DNA of 64,000 nucleotides from Bradyrhizobium sp. sBnM-33 (GCF_032917945.1 NZ_CP136624.1:1-64000); one strand, 5' to 3'. Positions 22,754-32,158 are shown, counted from the stretch's first letter. Notes: generated from the sequence alone by a model not told the origin. A program made the numbers and translations.

Positions 22754-23074
22754 TCACGCCGCCCCGCTCATATACGTCTCACGGCGGCCGATCATGCGCT
22801 GCGCGGCCGACTTGGCGTCGGCTTTCGAGGAGGTCGCGCAGGTGCGGTACTCAAGGTCGGGCAGATTGGCGGTGTCGCGGCGGCCGAACCAGGATTTGGA
22901 GCCGACCACAAGCTGCGCCAGGGCCTGGGCGACGTTGTCGACCGCCTCGAAGGAGTGCAGCGCGCCGGTGCCGGCATAGCGGACTTCATAGAGCCCGGGC
23001 GTGATCGGCGCCTCGATGTTCTCGCCCCGCCCGGGACGGGGATACCGCTTCCATTCACTCCAGGTCGAGATCAT
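22754..23074 (-). CDS. Conserved hypothetical protein
   Basis: A 106-residue soluble protein (MISTWSEWKRYPRPG..) with LYEVRYAGTGALHSFEAV and a C-terminal RRETYMSGAA. I do not recognise a named domain. Composition and codon use match the neighbours and the N-terminal region looks folded, which argues that it is real. It lies between the divergent gabD and serine-hydrolase genes, transcribed as gabD. Confidence 0.6.
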   Translation of the reverse strand: MISTWSEWKRYPRPGRGENIEAPITPGLYEVRYAGTGALHSFEAVDNVAQALAQLVVGSKSWFGRRDTANLPDLEYRTCATSSKADAKSAAQRMIGRRETYMSGAA

Positions 23075-23418
23075 CGCGCCTCGCAATTCGTATTACAACG
23101 ATTTTCATCAAATCAATGCTGCAACCAGCATCGTTTGTGCTGGAATCTGAACGCTTTACTGCAGAAAATCGGCGCCGGGAATCGCCGCAGAATCACGTTA
23201 TCGTGGCTGCCCAATCCGGTCACCCGCCGAGCCCTCATCCATCGCGGATTGTGGCGAGGTGTTGCAGTTTGGTGCCGAACCTGCGCACCCGCGGCCCACG
23301 CCCTTTGCCCATCACGAGATCGCGACATCAGAGGCCGCGCTCGCCGAGCGCTTGCGGGATCACGCGGCCGGGAGGAAGATCGTTCCACTTCCATAAAAAT
23401 CAAAGCGGGAGGAGACCC

Positions 23419-24606
23419 ATGCAAAGCAAGGCTGAGATCGACCAGATTCTGCGGCAGAAATGCGAGGCGAAGGAGATTCCCGGCGTGGTCGCGATGGCGG
23501 CTACCGGCAGTGAGGTGATCTATCAGGGCGCGTTCGGCAAGCGCGATCTTTCGAAGGACGATGACATGACCGCCGACAGCGTGTTCTGGATCGCCTCGAT
23601 GACCAAGGCGATTACGACCGCGGCCGGGATGCAGCTCGTGGAGCAGGGAAAACTCTCGCTCGACGAGCCGATCGGAAACGTGCTGCCCGATCTCGCTTCG
23701 CCACAGGTGCTGGAAGGTTTCGACGCCAATGGCGAGCTGCGTCCCGCGACGAAGGCGATCACGCTGCGCCATCTGATGACCCACACTGCGGGCTTCGCCT
23801 ACAACATGTGGAACGGCGACTGCGCGCAATATCTGGAGAAGACCGGAACCCCGGCGATCACCACCTGCCAGAACGCCGCGCTGAAGACGCCGATCATGTC
23901 CGAGCCCGGCACGCGCTGGGAGTACGGCACCAACATCGACTTCGTCGGCAAGGCGGTGGAGGCCGTGACCGGCACCCGGCTCGACGCTTATTTGCGCGAT
24001 AACATGTTCACGCCGCTCGGCATGAACGACACCGCTTTCAAGATCACCGATTCCATGCGCCAGCGGCTGGTCGGCATGCATGCCCGCGGCGAGGACGGAT
24101 CGCTGGCGCCGATCCCGTTCGAGCTCGAACAGGAGCCGGAATTCCACATGGGCGGCGGCGGCCTTTACGGCACCGCGGCCGACTACATCAAGTTCACCCA
24201 GATGATCCTCAACAAGGGCCGCGGCAACGGCAACCAGGTTCTGAAGCCCGAGACCATCGCGCTGATGAGCCAGAACCAGATCGGCGACCTCACGATGGGC
24301 AAGATGGTGACGGTGGCGCCGATCTACACCAACGACGTCGATCTCTATCCCGACATCGTCAAGAAGTGGGGGCTCTCGTTCCTCATCACCACCGCACAGA
24401 CGGCCGAGGGGCGCAGCGCCGGCAGCCTGGCCTGGGCCGGCCTCGCCAACACCTATTTCTGGATCGACCCAGCGCGCGACGTCGCCGGCGTCATCCTGAT
24501 GCAGCTGTTGCCGTTCGCCGATGCCAAGTGCCTGGAGGCCTTTGCGGGATTTGAGCGCGGGGTTTATGCCGGGCTGGATGCCGGCAGCGGCCAACGCGCG
24601 GCGTGA
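23419..24606 (+). CDS. Serine hydrolase, beta-lactamase class C / esterase family
   Basis: A 395-residue cytoplasmic-type protein (no signal peptide) of the class C beta-lactamase/EstB family. SxxK is SMTK (S60, K63) and the tyrosine motif is EYGTNIDFVG; HLMTHTAGFAYNMW is a family hallmark. A GGGAGGAG ribosome site lies five bases before the ATG. The lack of a signal peptide and the EstB-like sequence point to an esterase rather than a periplasmic beta-lactamase. Physiological substrate unknown. Confidence 0.87.
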   Translation: MQSKAEIDQILRQKCEAKEIPGVVAMAATGSEVIYQGAFGKRDLSKDDDMTADSVFWIASMTKAITTAAGMQLVEQGKLSLDEPIGNVLPDLASPQVLEGFDANGELRPATKAITLRHLMTHTAGFAYNMWNGDCAQYLEKTGTPAITTCQNAALKTPIMSEPGTRWEYGTNIDFVGKAVEAVTGTRLDAYLRDNMFTPLGMNDTAFKITDSMRQRLVGMHARGEDGSLAPIPFELEQEPEFHMGGGGLYGTAADYIKFTQMILNKGRGNGNQVLKPETIALMSQNQIGDLTMGKMVTVAPIYTNDVDLYPDIVKKWGLSFLITTAQTAEGRSAGSLAWAGLANTYFWIDPARDVAGVILMQLLPFADAKCLEAFAGFERGVYAGLDAGSGQRAA

Positions 24607-24734
24607 AAAACAAGGAGGGCGGCTACGCTTCGTCGCGTGGTACGCCCTCACCTCATCCACACGTGTCATGCCCCGCGCAGGCGGGGCATCCAGTACGCCG
24701 CGGCTTCTCGGCTCAATCATTGCTTCCTCCGCGA

Positions 24735-24827
24735 CGTCATTGCGAGGAGCGCAAGCGACGAAGCAATCCATCTCTCCGCATATGCGGCGCAATGGATTGC
24801 TTCGCTTCGCTCGCAATGACGGGGAGG
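24735..24827 (+). repeat. Palindromic intergenic repeat, CGTCATTGCGAGGAGCG family, copy 3
   Basis: The arms cgtcattgcgaggagcgcaa and gcttcgctcgcaatgacggg enclose GAAGCAATCCAT/ATGGATTGC pairs around a short AT-rich centre. The copy is close to that at 15766-15857. Confidence 0.88.
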
Positions 24828-24867
24828 GATTGGCACACATCCAATTACTGACATACTTTCACGATCT

Positions 24868-25400
24868 CGCGGCGCATTCCGCCCGAGCTTTGCCTTATCT
24901 TTCGCGCCCCAGAAGACAGAGGGCGCAGGGAAGACCGGGTGCGCGCTGCACCCGCGGTCTCGTGTGCAATTGCGCAAAAAGAACGCGCACACGAGCATAC
25001 AGGTCCAGCGGAGAGCATCCGGCCTTCCCTGCGCAATGGTTTTACGGCGTACTTCGCGCTCTCCCTGGTGTGCGAATTCCTTTAGCCACCATCATCCGCG
25101 GATTGATGGATGGCGCTGGCCCGGTCGGGCCGGCACATCCTCCGCGGACTTGACACCAGCCACGGGTGCCAGGACCACACGACTTGGCCGTACGCGACAC
25201 GCTCTTGCCAGAGGTCTCGACGGGCTTGGTACCCATCCGCCGAAGTCCGGCAAGAGGCGCTTTAGCATCGGTCGTCTGCGTGCCGTCCCTTCGCTCACGG
25301 GCTCGAGAAGAGCCCGCCCTGCGACGACGTTTGCGCGCCCGACGCTGCCGCGTCCACCGCACCCCGCCCCGCGTTTAGTGACGATCGCGAAACGCCCCTC
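24868..25400 (+). repeat. Long structured non-coding element, probably dispersed
   Basis: No plausible protein is encoded between 24607 and 25557. This block contains a nested palindrome (24923-25034), a second inverted repeat CTCTTGCC/GGCAAGAG (25202-25209, 25249-25256) and many short GC-rich stems. From memory, very similar sequence recurs in intergenic regions of Bradyrhizobium genomes and is often mis-annotated as short hypothetical proteins; I cannot confirm that here. Boundaries are approximate. Confidence 0.55.
24923..25034 (+). other. 112-bp nested inverted repeat with two inner hairpins
   Basis: The outer arms GCGCAGGGAAGACCGG (24923-24938) and CCGGCCTTCCCTGCGC (25019-25034) pair at 15 of 16 positions. 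Inside are a 6-bp hairpin GGGTGC/GCACCC (24937-24942, 24948-24953) and a 9-bp one CTCGTGTGC/GCACACGAG (24959-24967, 24987-24995). The layout resembles a three-way junction. It may be a mobile palindromic element or an RNA; no promoter was identified. Confidence 0.6.
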
Positions 25401-25557
25401 TGTGTGGGACGGGATAGCGGAGTTGTAGAAGTGATTTGGGTCAATCGTGAAGCGAATTATTTTTGCGGGAGAGCGGTTTTTGATTTGCGTTGTCGGGCAA
25501 ATCAATGCTGGGGCAACATAGGAAACTTCAGTTCGTCAGCGATCTCACAATTGAGCA

Positions 25558-25974
25558 TCAGTACAGTCGCCCCTTCCAGAGCACCGAAATTGTTTCGAAC
25601 GACGACGCGTAACGCGCCTTTATTTGTGAAATGGCTGCTTCCGTTTCCTTCTGACGAATGCCGTATTCGCTTATGTTGAGATAGACCACAAGCCAACAGG
25701 GCGCTCCGTATCGCTTCCCACTCTTGGCGGCGACAGCTTCGTCAAGAAACTTTGGAATAGAATCGCCGCGCGCGATCCAATCTTCTCCTGGGTCTATCGT
25801 GAGGGCTTTGACCTCTCGATTTTCCTTACCGAGCTTCCGGCCCCCATGCGTGCTGGTTATCTCGATGTTGTGGACTTTGCCTGCAGCCCGCACGAAACCG
25901 TCCGGCCATTGCTCAAAAGGCTCCGCCAGACGGACATCGTCCACGCACTGGCATCGCGCGAAACGAGCGAGCAC
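25558..25974 (-). CDS. Hypothetical protein, possibly 5'-truncated
   Basis: The frame encodes 138 residues from GTG 25974, including FEQWPDGFVRAAGKVHNIEI, EDWIARGDSIPKFLDEAV and CWLVVYLNISEYGIRQKE. It is also open, without any ATG, GTG or TTG, up to 26115 (including SNDWFNRPQLKFLHDAF), which reads like genuine protein. So the natural start is upstream or lost. Base composition is clearly less GC-rich than the neighbours, hinting at acquisition by transfer. It overlaps by about 20 bases the restored end of the antitoxin gene before it. I do not recognise the family. Confidence 0.5.
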   Translation of the reverse strand: MLARFARCQCVDDVRLAEPFEQWPDGFVRAAGKVHNIEITSTHGGRKLGKENREVKALTIDPGEDWIARGDSIPKFLDEAVAAKSGKRYGAPCWLVVYLNISEYGIRQKETEAAISQIKARYASSFETISVLWKGRLY

Positions 25975-26093
25975 AAAGGCATCGTGTAGGAATTTGAGTT
26001 GCGGGCGATTGAACCAATCATTCGACGTACACCGCGCGCAAAAGCCATCTACAGCGGTTCCAAACGTGTCGGGGCTTCGCCATCGTGCGAGAG

Positions 26094-26394
26094 CTACACG
26101 CGCAGCCTCAATTTCCTAGGAGTTAACGGAGTTCCCGAAGCCTCGTCTAGTTTATCGAACTCTGGTTTGATCGGGTTGATTTCGATCTCCTCATCATTCC
26201 GATCGTCGTCGATCAGTTCGATATTGCTTCAGCAGCGTGTTCACCAGCGAACTGAACGAGACTACCTGCGCCGCGGCCCGCTCGGAGATATAGTCAAGCA
26301 CCTCGGGGTCCAAATGGATCGGCGGCACTAGGCGTGCAGCCTCCCGAAAGAACTTGCCGCGTTCGGCGATCGAGAAGTCATATTCGTCTTTCAT
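26094..26394 (-). pseudogene. Ribbon-helix-helix (BrnA/CopG-like) antitoxin, frameshifted
   Basis: From ATG 26394 the frame reads MKDEYDFSIAERGKFF, then HLDPEVLDYISERAAAQ and SFSSLVNTLLKQ, the layout of BrnA/CopG-type orphan antitoxins, and stops at 26194 after 66 residues. The usual C-terminal continuation (LLKKDIELIE-like) is found in the next frame as NIELIDDDRNDEEIEINP and runs on to a stop at 26094; removing one base near 26226 joins the two. So the gene appears to have a +1 slip. No cognate toxin is visible. Confidence 0.6.
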
Positions 26395-26398
26395 CAGA

Positions 26399-26599
26399 TC
26401 ATTCGTCGAAGAAGATGCGCGGGTCCGGTTCAGCTGGCGGTTCGTCGGGGATACCGTTCGGCAAGAAATCGCGTCCACCAAGTTCATCGACACGCGCAAA
26501 CCACGCTTCCGCATCGAACGGCGGCTTCTTCAGCGCCTCGGGGATCGCTTTCTGGACCTTGCTGACTGGCCTTGTGCTCCGGATGGAAAGAGGATTCGT
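26399..26599 (-). pseudogene. Small reading frame upstream of the antitoxin, no start codon
   Basis: The open stretch encodes KVQKAIPEALKKPPFDAEAW, then FARVDELGGRDFLPNG, ending DPRIFFDE four bases before the antitoxin ATG, which looks operonic. No ATG, GTG or TTG occurs between the upstream in-frame stop (26600-26602) and this text. It is most likely the 3' part of a small gene whose start was lost, perhaps to the repeat DNA just upstream. Function unknown. Confidence 0.4.
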
Positions 26600-26670
26600 T
26601 CAACTTCTAGGCGAAATTGCTCCTGATCGGAAGCCCCGTAGATCCGCTCGACGGAGCACTAGGAAAGACC

Positions 26671-26701
26671 TGGATGCCCGGGTCAAGCCCGGGCATGACG
26701 G
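26671..26701 (+). repeat. Short palindrome, TGGATGCCCGGGTC..CCCGGGCATGACG family
   Basis: CATCCAGG-type half element: gatgcccgggtcaagcccgggcatgacg folds as GCCCGGG/CCCGGGC with TCAAG loop. It is a half copy of the elements at 32159-32246 and 53672-53787 and lies 38 bases past the 3' end of the adenosine kinase gene. Confidence 0.75.
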
Positions 26702-26738
26702 CTGGATACAATTGAGAGGTCGCGCCCTCTACCTAAGG

Positions 26739-27740
26739 CTACACCCCCAATCCATTCTGCCCCGCCAGCTCCTTCAGCGACACCTGCGGCCGCGCGCCGA
26801 TGTGCTGGATCACCTCGGCCGCCGCCAGCGCGCCCAGCCGGCCGCACGTCTCGTGGCTCGCGTTGCGCACAAGCCCGAACAGGAAGCCGGCGGCGAACAG
26901 GTCGCCGGCGCCGGTGGTGTCGACGAGCTTTTCGATCGGGAACGCAGGCGCCGCGACAACACCATCGGACGACACCACCACGCAGCCCTTCTCGCTGCGG
27001 GTGACGACGGCGAGTTTGGCGTCGGTGCGGAGCTGCTTCAGCGCGCCCTCGAAATCCGAGGTCTGGTACAGCGAATGCAGCTCGGCCTCGTTGGCGAACA
27101 CGAGATCGACCGTGCGCTTGCGCATCAGGTCGAGAAACTCGTCGCGGTAGCGATCGACGCAGAATGAGTCCGACAGCGTCAGCGCCACCTGTCGGCCGGC
27201 CGCGTGCGCTATATGAGCGGCCTTGACGAAGGCTTCCTTGGCGTTTTTGGGATCCCAGAGATAGCCTTCGAGATAGACGATGCGGGAGGCAGCGATCTGC
27301 GCTTCATCGATGTCGGACGGATTAAGGTCCTGCGCGGCGCCGAGATAGGTGTTCATGGTGCGCTCGCCATCCGGCGTCACCAGGATGTAGGAGCAGCCGG
27401 TGGCGGGGCCCGCCTCGGCCGCCCTGGTTTCGAAGGCGACGCCGGCGGCACGGATGTCGTGCGTGTAGAGGCCGCCGATCTGGTCGCTCTTGACCTTGCC
27501 GACATAGGCGGCACGGGCGCCGAAATTGGCGATACCGACAATGGTGTTGGCGGCCGATCCGCCCGACACCTCCGTCGCCGGGCCCATGTCCCGGTAGATC
27601 GACGCCGCGCGGGCCTCGTCGATCAGCGCCATGCCGCCTTTGGTCATGCCGTGATCGGCCAGGAATTTCTCATCGGTTTGCGCGAAGACGTCGAAGATCG
27701 CATTGCCGATAGCGAGAACGTCGTATTTTGCGTCAGTCAT
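26739..27740 (-). CDS. Adenosine kinase (PfkB family)
   Basis: A 333-residue sugar/nucleoside kinase of the ribokinase-PfkB family. The N-terminal GNAIFDVFAQ and VSGGSAANTIVGIANFG and the C-terminal LVDTTGAGDLFAAGFLFG (the GAGD catalytic Asp) are all present. Its best match by memory is the adenosine kinase group common in Rhizobiales, phosphorylating adenosine to AMP; a broader nucleoside or sugar range is possible. Solitary gene, antisense to its neighbours. Confidence 0.9.
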   Translation of the reverse strand: MTDAKYDVLAIGNAIFDVFAQTDEKFLADHGMTKGGMALIDEARAASIYRDMGPATEVSGGSAANTIVGIANFGARAAYVGKVKSDQIGGLYTHDIRAAGVAFETRAAEAGPATGCSYILVTPDGERTMNTYLGAAQDLNPSDIDEAQIAASRIVYLEGYLWDPKNAKEAFVKAAHIAHAAGRQVALTLSDSFCVDRYRDEFLDLMRKRTVDLVFANEAELHSLYQTSDFEGALKQLRTDAKLAVVTRSEKGCVVVSSDGVVAAPAFPIEKLVDTTGAGDLFAAGFLFGLVRNASHETCGRLGALAAAEVIQHIGARPQVSLKELAGQNGLGV

Positions 27741-27820
27741 TCATCCGTCCTGGTACGGCGTTGCGAGAGGTTGCGGCCTACCAGATCGGCCCTCTTACAG
27801 CAAGGGAAGCGGCACGGGTC

Positions 27821-27965
27821 AACCTCGCCCCGCTTGCGGGGAGAGGTCGGAATTCAAGCGCAGCTTGAATTCCGAGTGAGGGGGTACAGGTCCATCGATA
27901 GAGCTCAATCGCGGATAGAGCCCCTCACCCCAACCCTCTCCCCGTGAAGGACGGGGGAGAGGGAG
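27821..27965 (+). repeat. Compound palindromic repeat before murJ
   Basis: It contains cctcgccccgcttgcggggaga, a perfect stem GGAATTCAAGC/GCTTGAATTCC, and then cccctcaccccaaccctctcccc, a distant relative of the GTGGGAGAGGG family. It occupies most of the gap between divergent adenosine kinase and murJ. Confidence 0.7.
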
Positions 27966-28030
27966 AAGAGGCGCCGGTGCGCGGGGCTGGTGGTGTTTCT
28001 TTGGGTCTCGCTGCTATACACAGCCCATCC

Positions 28031-29575
28031 ATGATCCGCTCTTTTCTCACGGTATCTTCGGGAACGCTGGCGTCGCGGCTATTAGGCTTCGCGCGCGATT
28101 CTGTGCTGGCGGCGCTGCTCGGCGCGGGCGCGGTGGCGGATGCGTTTCTGGCGGCGTTTCAACTGGTCAATGTTGTCAGGCGGCTGCTGACCGAGGGCGG
28201 GCTCAACGCCGCGCTGGTGCCTTCATGGCTGCGCGTCCGAGAGACCGGCGGCGTGGCGGCTGCGGCGGCGTTTGCGGGGCGCGTGCTCGGCACGATCACG
28301 TTTGCCTTGATTGCAGCCACCGCGCTGATCGCGCTCGCTATGCCGCTTGTCATCACCGTGCTGGCGCCGGGATTTGCCGGCGGCGAGACGCTGCAGTTCG
28401 CGGTCGACAATGCGAGGCTGATGTTGCCGTATCTCGCTTTGGCCGGGCCGGCGACCGTGATGATGGCACTGCTGAACGCACAGGGGCGATTTGCGCTGAC
28501 GGCGTTCTCACCGCTGTTGTTCAACATCGCGCTGATCGCGGTGATGGCCACGCTGCTGATGATGCAACCATCCGCGGTGCAATCAGCGCAGATCATCGCC
28601 GCAACTGTCGGCATCGCCGGGCTGTTGCAGCTCTCCGTGCTGGTGCTGCGCCGTGGTGAGAACATCGCGACACCCTTGCGCGTCTCGTTCGACAAGGAGA
28701 TCCGCGGCTTTCTCGGCAAGGCTGCGCCCGGCATGATGGCGTCGAGCGCGCCGCAATTGCTTGTCGTGGCCGGCGCGATCGTCGCGTCCTCATCGCCGTC
28801 GGCGGTGTCGTGGCTCTATTTCGCCAATCGCCTGGTCGAACTGCCGCTCGGCATTGTCGGCGTCGCCATGGGCACGGTATTGATCCCGGAACTGACGCGC
28901 GCGGTGCGGGCGGAGGATCGCGCCGCCGTTGCTCACGCGGAATCGCGCGCGCTCGAACTCGCGGTTGGCCTCGCACTGCCCGCAACACTCGGCCTGATCG
29001 TGTTAGCTGCGCCGATCGTGCGGCTGTTGTTCGAGCATGGCGCCTTCACCGCGGATGACACCAAAGCCACCGCCCGCGCGCTGATGTGGCTGACGCTGGC
29101 GTTGCCGGCGCATGTGCTGGTGAAGGCGCTGTCGCCGGCGTTCTTTGCACGCGAGGATACGATGACGCCGCTGGTCGCCGCGCTGACGGGCGTGGTGCTG
29201 GCGATCGCTTCTGCCTTCCTGCTCAGCCATTGGTACGGCGCCGACGGCATCGCGGTGGCCATTGCCGTTGGCGCCTGGGGCATGGCGTTCAGCCTGATCC
29301 GCCGCGGCGCGAAAACTTTCGGGTTTTCGATCGACACGGAAGCAAAACGACGACTGCCGCGCATCGCGCTATCCGCGCTCGCCATGGGCGCGTTGCTGTG
29401 GCTTGCGGCGCGCTCGCTGCCTTCCCTCATCTCGGGCGCACACGGCCTCGTGCAGGCCGTTATGCTGCTGGTCGTGATCGCGGCGGGAATCGCAACATAC
29501 GGCCTGTTTCTGCGGGCTTTCGGCGTCATCGGCTGGCGCGACGCGGTTAACGCCGTCAGGCAAACCGGGGGCTAG
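28031..29575 (+). CDS. murJ: Lipid II flippase MurJ (MviN)
   Basis: MurJ flips lipid-linked peptidoglycan precursor across the inner membrane. The 514-residue product is very hydrophobic with about fourteen spans and starts MIRSFLTVSSGTLASRLLGFARDS, the typical MurJ start, including the conserved Arg in the first helix. Later landmarks are TEGGLNAALVPS and ARED around FFAREDTMTPLVAALTG. Start chosen at ATG 28031; the longer frame is repeat DNA. Confidence 0.95.
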   Translation: MIRSFLTVSSGTLASRLLGFARDSVLAALLGAGAVADAFLAAFQLVNVVRRLLTEGGLNAALVPSWLRVRETGGVAAAAAFAGRVLGTITFALIAATALIALAMPLVITVLAPGFAGGETLQFAVDNARLMLPYLALAGPATVMMALLNAQGRFALTAFSPLLFNIALIAVMATLLMMQPSAVQSAQIIAATVGIAGLLQLSVLVLRRGENIATPLRVSFDKEIRGFLGKAAPGMMASSAPQLLVVAGAIVASSSPSAVSWLYFANRLVELPLGIVGVAMGTVLIPELTRAVRAEDRAAVAHAESRALELAVGLALPATLGLIVLAAPIVRLLFEHGAFTADDTKATARALMWLTLALPAHVLVKALSPAFFAREDTMTPLVAALTGVVLAIASAFLLSHWYGADGIAVAIAVGAWGMAFSLIRRGAKTFGFSIDTEAKRRLPRIALSALAMGALLWLAARSLPSLISGAHGLVQAVMLLVVIAAGIATYGLFLRAFGVIGWRDAVNAVRQTGG

Positions 29576-29599
29576 ACCGTGACGACTTTTGGCTAAATC

Positions 29600-29695
29600 C
29601 GTCATCCTGAGGTGCGCGCTCTTGCGCGCCTCGAAGGATGTACGGCCCGTGGCCCATCCTTCGAGGCTCGCTGCGCTCGCGCCTCAGGATGACGG
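29600..29695 (+). repeat. Palindromic intergenic repeat, CGTCATCCTGAGG family
   Basis: The arms cgtcatcctgaggtgcgcgc and gcgcctcaggatgacg enclose a second pair GCGCGCCTCGAAGGATG / CATCCTTCGAGGCTCGC around tacggcccgtggc. It is a long, almost perfect hairpin 25 bases after murJ and could end its transcript. Confidence 0.85.
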
Positions 29696-29791
29696 CGGAG
29701 AGCGTATCTGGCGGCTTGCGCCAACAGCCCCTGCGTGGCAAACGACGGCGCGAAACAGGCATCCGAAACAGGATCCTTGGGGAAGCTGACA

Positions 29792-30844
29792 ATGGCTTTT
29801 GTTGAACGGGTTTTTTCCGGCGTCCAGCCGACGGGTAATCTGCATCTCGGCAATTACCTCGGCGCGATCGTCAACTTCGTGAAGATGCAGGAAACCCATA
29901 ACTGCATCTATTGCGTCGTCGACATGCACGCGATCACGATGGGCATGGACGTCTGGGGCGGCCCGGCGGAGCTGGCGCGCAACACCCGCGAAGTCACCGC
30001 GGCCTTCATCGCTGCCGGCATAGATCCGAACAAGCACATCGTGTTCAACCAGAGCCAGGTCGCCGGCCACGCCGAGCTGACCTGGATCTTCAATTGCGTG
30101 GCGCGCATCGGCTGGCTCAGCCGCATGACGCAATTCAAGGAGAAGGCCGGCAAGGATCGCGAGAACGCGTCCGTCGGGCTCTACGATTATCCGGTGCTGA
30201 TGGCGGCGGACATTCTGCTGTACCGCGCCACCCATGTGCCGGTCGGCGAGGACCAGAAGCAGCATCTGGAGCTCTCGCGGGACATCGCGCAGAAATTCAA
30301 CAACGATTTCGGCGATTCTATACGCGGCCACGGTTTCAACGACGGCCAGTTCTTTCCGCTGCCGGAGCCGTTCATCACCGGCCCGGCGACGCGGGTGATG
30401 TCGCTTCGCGACGGCACCAAGAAGATGTCGAAGTCGGACGCCTCTGATAATTCGCGGATCAACCTGACCGACGATGCGGATCTGATCGCGCAAAAGATCC
30501 GGAAAGCCAAGACCGATCCGGAACCGTTGCCGTCGGAGGAAAAGGGGCTGGAGAACCGGCCCGAGGCCGACAACCTGGTCGGCATCTATGCGGCGCTGGC
30601 CGACCGCAGCAAAGCCGACGTGCTCCGCGAATTCGGCGGCGGGCAGTTCTCCAGCTTCAAAAATGCGCTGGTGGAACTTTGCGTGGCGAAACTCGCGCCG
30701 ATCGCCTCCGAGATGAAGCGGCTGGTGGCCGATCCCGGCCATGTCGACAAAATCCTGGTCGACGGCGCCGACCGCGCGCGCGTCCTCGCCGACGAAACCA
30801 TGCGGGCGACACGGGACATCGTCGGTTTCATCCGCAAGAGCTAG
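29792..30844 (+). CDS. trpS: Tryptophan-tRNA ligase
   Basis: TrpRS charges tRNA-Trp. The 350-residue protein is a class I synthetase with [18 protein letters not shown] (HIGH equivalent HLGN) and [12 protein letters not shown] (KMSKS loop). The length and order are standard. An in-frame ATG at 29735 is ignored because the conserved N-terminus begins [10 protein letters not shown]. It follows murJ, as commonly seen in Rhizobiales. Confidence 0.97.
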   Translation: MAFVERVFSGVQPTGNLHLGNYLGAIVNFVKMQETHNCIYCVVDMHAITMGMDVWGGPAELARNTREVTAAFIAAGIDPNKHIVFNQSQVAGHAELTWIFNCVARIGWLSRMTQFKEKAGKDRENASVGLYDYPVLMAADILLYRATHVPVGEDQKQHLELSRDIAQKFNNDFGDSIRGHGFNDGQFFPLPEPFITGPATRVMSLRDGTKKMSKSDASDNSRINLTDDADLIAQKIRKAKTDPEPLPSEEKGLENRPEADNLVGIYAALADRSKADVLREFGGGQFSSFKNALVELCVAKLAPIASEMKRLVADPGHVDKILVDGADRARVLADETMRATRDIVGFIRKS

Positions 30845-30936
30845 CTCTCGCCACTGCGTTGCAACAGCCTCGCCGCTTGTCGAAGGCGGCTGCGCCGTGG
30901 CAGCATGCGGCGGTTTGGCGCAGCACCGGGACATGC

Positions 30937-31431
30937 ATGACCACCCAGCGACGAAGCTACGAGACGGGTCACAAGCCAAAATGCCTCGTCATTGTTGACG
31001 ACACCGCCGAATGGGACCGCGCGGTGTATTACGCCAGCCGCTGGGCGGTGCGCGTCGGCGGCGGCGTGGTGATGCTGCGAATCATCGCGATCGAAGACCA
31101 GAACCAGCAATGGCTTGGAGTCGCCGACCTGATGCGCGCCGAGGCCGAGGACGCCGCCAATGAGGCGCTCGACCGCGCCTCCGGCCGCGCCAACGGCATC
31201 GCGGCGATCACGCCCGAGCGGGTGATTCGCGAGGGCGATCCGACCACCCAGATCCTCGACGTGATCGACCAGGACGTCGATATTTCGATGCTGGTGCTGG
31301 CCGCCAATCCCGGTCCCGAAGGGCCGGGGCCGCTGATCAGCATGATGGCCCAGGCTGCCGGCTCGTTCCCGATTCCCGTCGTCATCGTCCCCGGCGATCT
31401 CAGCGATGCCGAGATCGACGGGCTGTCTTAG
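30937..31431 (+). CDS. Universal stress protein family protein
   Basis: A 164-residue UspA-fold protein. It starts MTTQRRSYETGHKPKCLVIV and continues with DDTAEWDRAVYYASRWA and a C-terminal LVLAANPGPEGPGPLISMM, where the glycine-rich loop resembles the ATP-binding G2xG9x(S/T) element in degenerate form. It lies 92 bases after trpS. Role is presumably stress adaptation; specific trigger unknown. Confidence 0.85.
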   Translation: MTTQRRSYETGHKPKCLVIVDDTAEWDRAVYYASRWAVRVGGGVVMLRIIAIEDQNQQWLGVADLMRAEAEDAANEALDRASGRANGIAAITPERVIREGDPTTQILDVIDQDVDISMLVLAANPGPEGPGPLISMMAQAAGSFPIPVVIVPGDLSDAEIDGLS

Positions 31432-31546
31432 GGATTGATCTGGTTAGAGAATTTCTGATTTCCCCCTTGACCGTGCGCCGGCGGTCGCCATCTGCTATGG
31501 GACACCCCACGCGCCGGCCTTGAACCGGCGACGCCGGAGAAAACCA

Positions 31547-32116
31547 ATGTTCATTCAGACTGAAGCCACGCCCAATCCCGCCACCCTGAAATTCATACCT
31601 GGCCGCACCGTGCTCGACACCGGCACGATGGAATTCGCCAATCGCGAAGCCGCCGCCCGATCGCCGCTCGCCGAGCGACTGTTCGCCGTGCCCGGCGTCT
31701 CCGGCGTGTTCTACGGCTACGATTTCGTCACAGTGACCAAGGCGGACGGCGACTGGCAGCATCTGAAGCCCGCGATCCTCGGCGCCATCATGGAGCATTA
31801 CATGTCCGGCGCGCCGCTCCTGGCGGACGGCACCGTCGGCAATGACGAAGCGGCGGACGAGCAAGGCGAGTTCTTCAACGAGGCTGACGCGGACACGGTC
31901 GCCACCATCAAGGACCTGATCGAGACGCGGGTACGACCCGCGGTCGCCAATGACGGCGGCGACATCACCTTCCGCGGCTTCAAGGACGGCGTCGTCTATC
32001 TCAACATGAAGGGCTCCTGCGCCGGCTGCCCGTCCTCGACGGCGACGCTGCAGCACGGCATCCAGAATCTGTTGAGGCATTTCGTGCCCGACGTGGTCGA
32101 AGTCCGGCCGGTGTGA
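31547..32116 (+). CDS. NifU family Fe-S cluster carrier (Nfu type)
   Basis: A 189-residue scaffold that receives and passes on iron-sulfur clusters. An Nfu N-terminal domain (MFIQTEATPNPATLKF, PGRTVLD) is followed by the NifU C-terminal domain (about 105-185) with the cluster-binding CAGC (C158, C161) in KGSCAGCPSSTATLQHG. Start is ATG 31547. It precedes tsaB, an arrangement seen in many alphaproteobacteria; the downstream MiaB and other Fe-S enzymes are plausible clients. Confidence 0.93.
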   Translation: MFIQTEATPNPATLKFIPGRTVLDTGTMEFANREAAARSPLAERLFAVPGVSGVFYGYDFVTVTKADGDWQHLKPAILGAIMEHYMSGAPLLADGTVGNDEAADEQGEFFNEADADTVATIKDLIETRVRPAVANDGGDITFRGFKDGVVYLNMKGSCAGCPSSTATLQHGIQNLLRHFVPDVVEVRPV

Positions 32117-32158
32117 TCGGCTGATCGGCCGCATCCTATGTAATGAAATTAAGGATTT

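Noticed and set aside
24521..25428. Several overlapping reading frames of 60-210 codons
   Set aside because: They cover palindromic repeats and the structured element, with no consistent coding signal; the first overlaps the end of the serine hydrolase.
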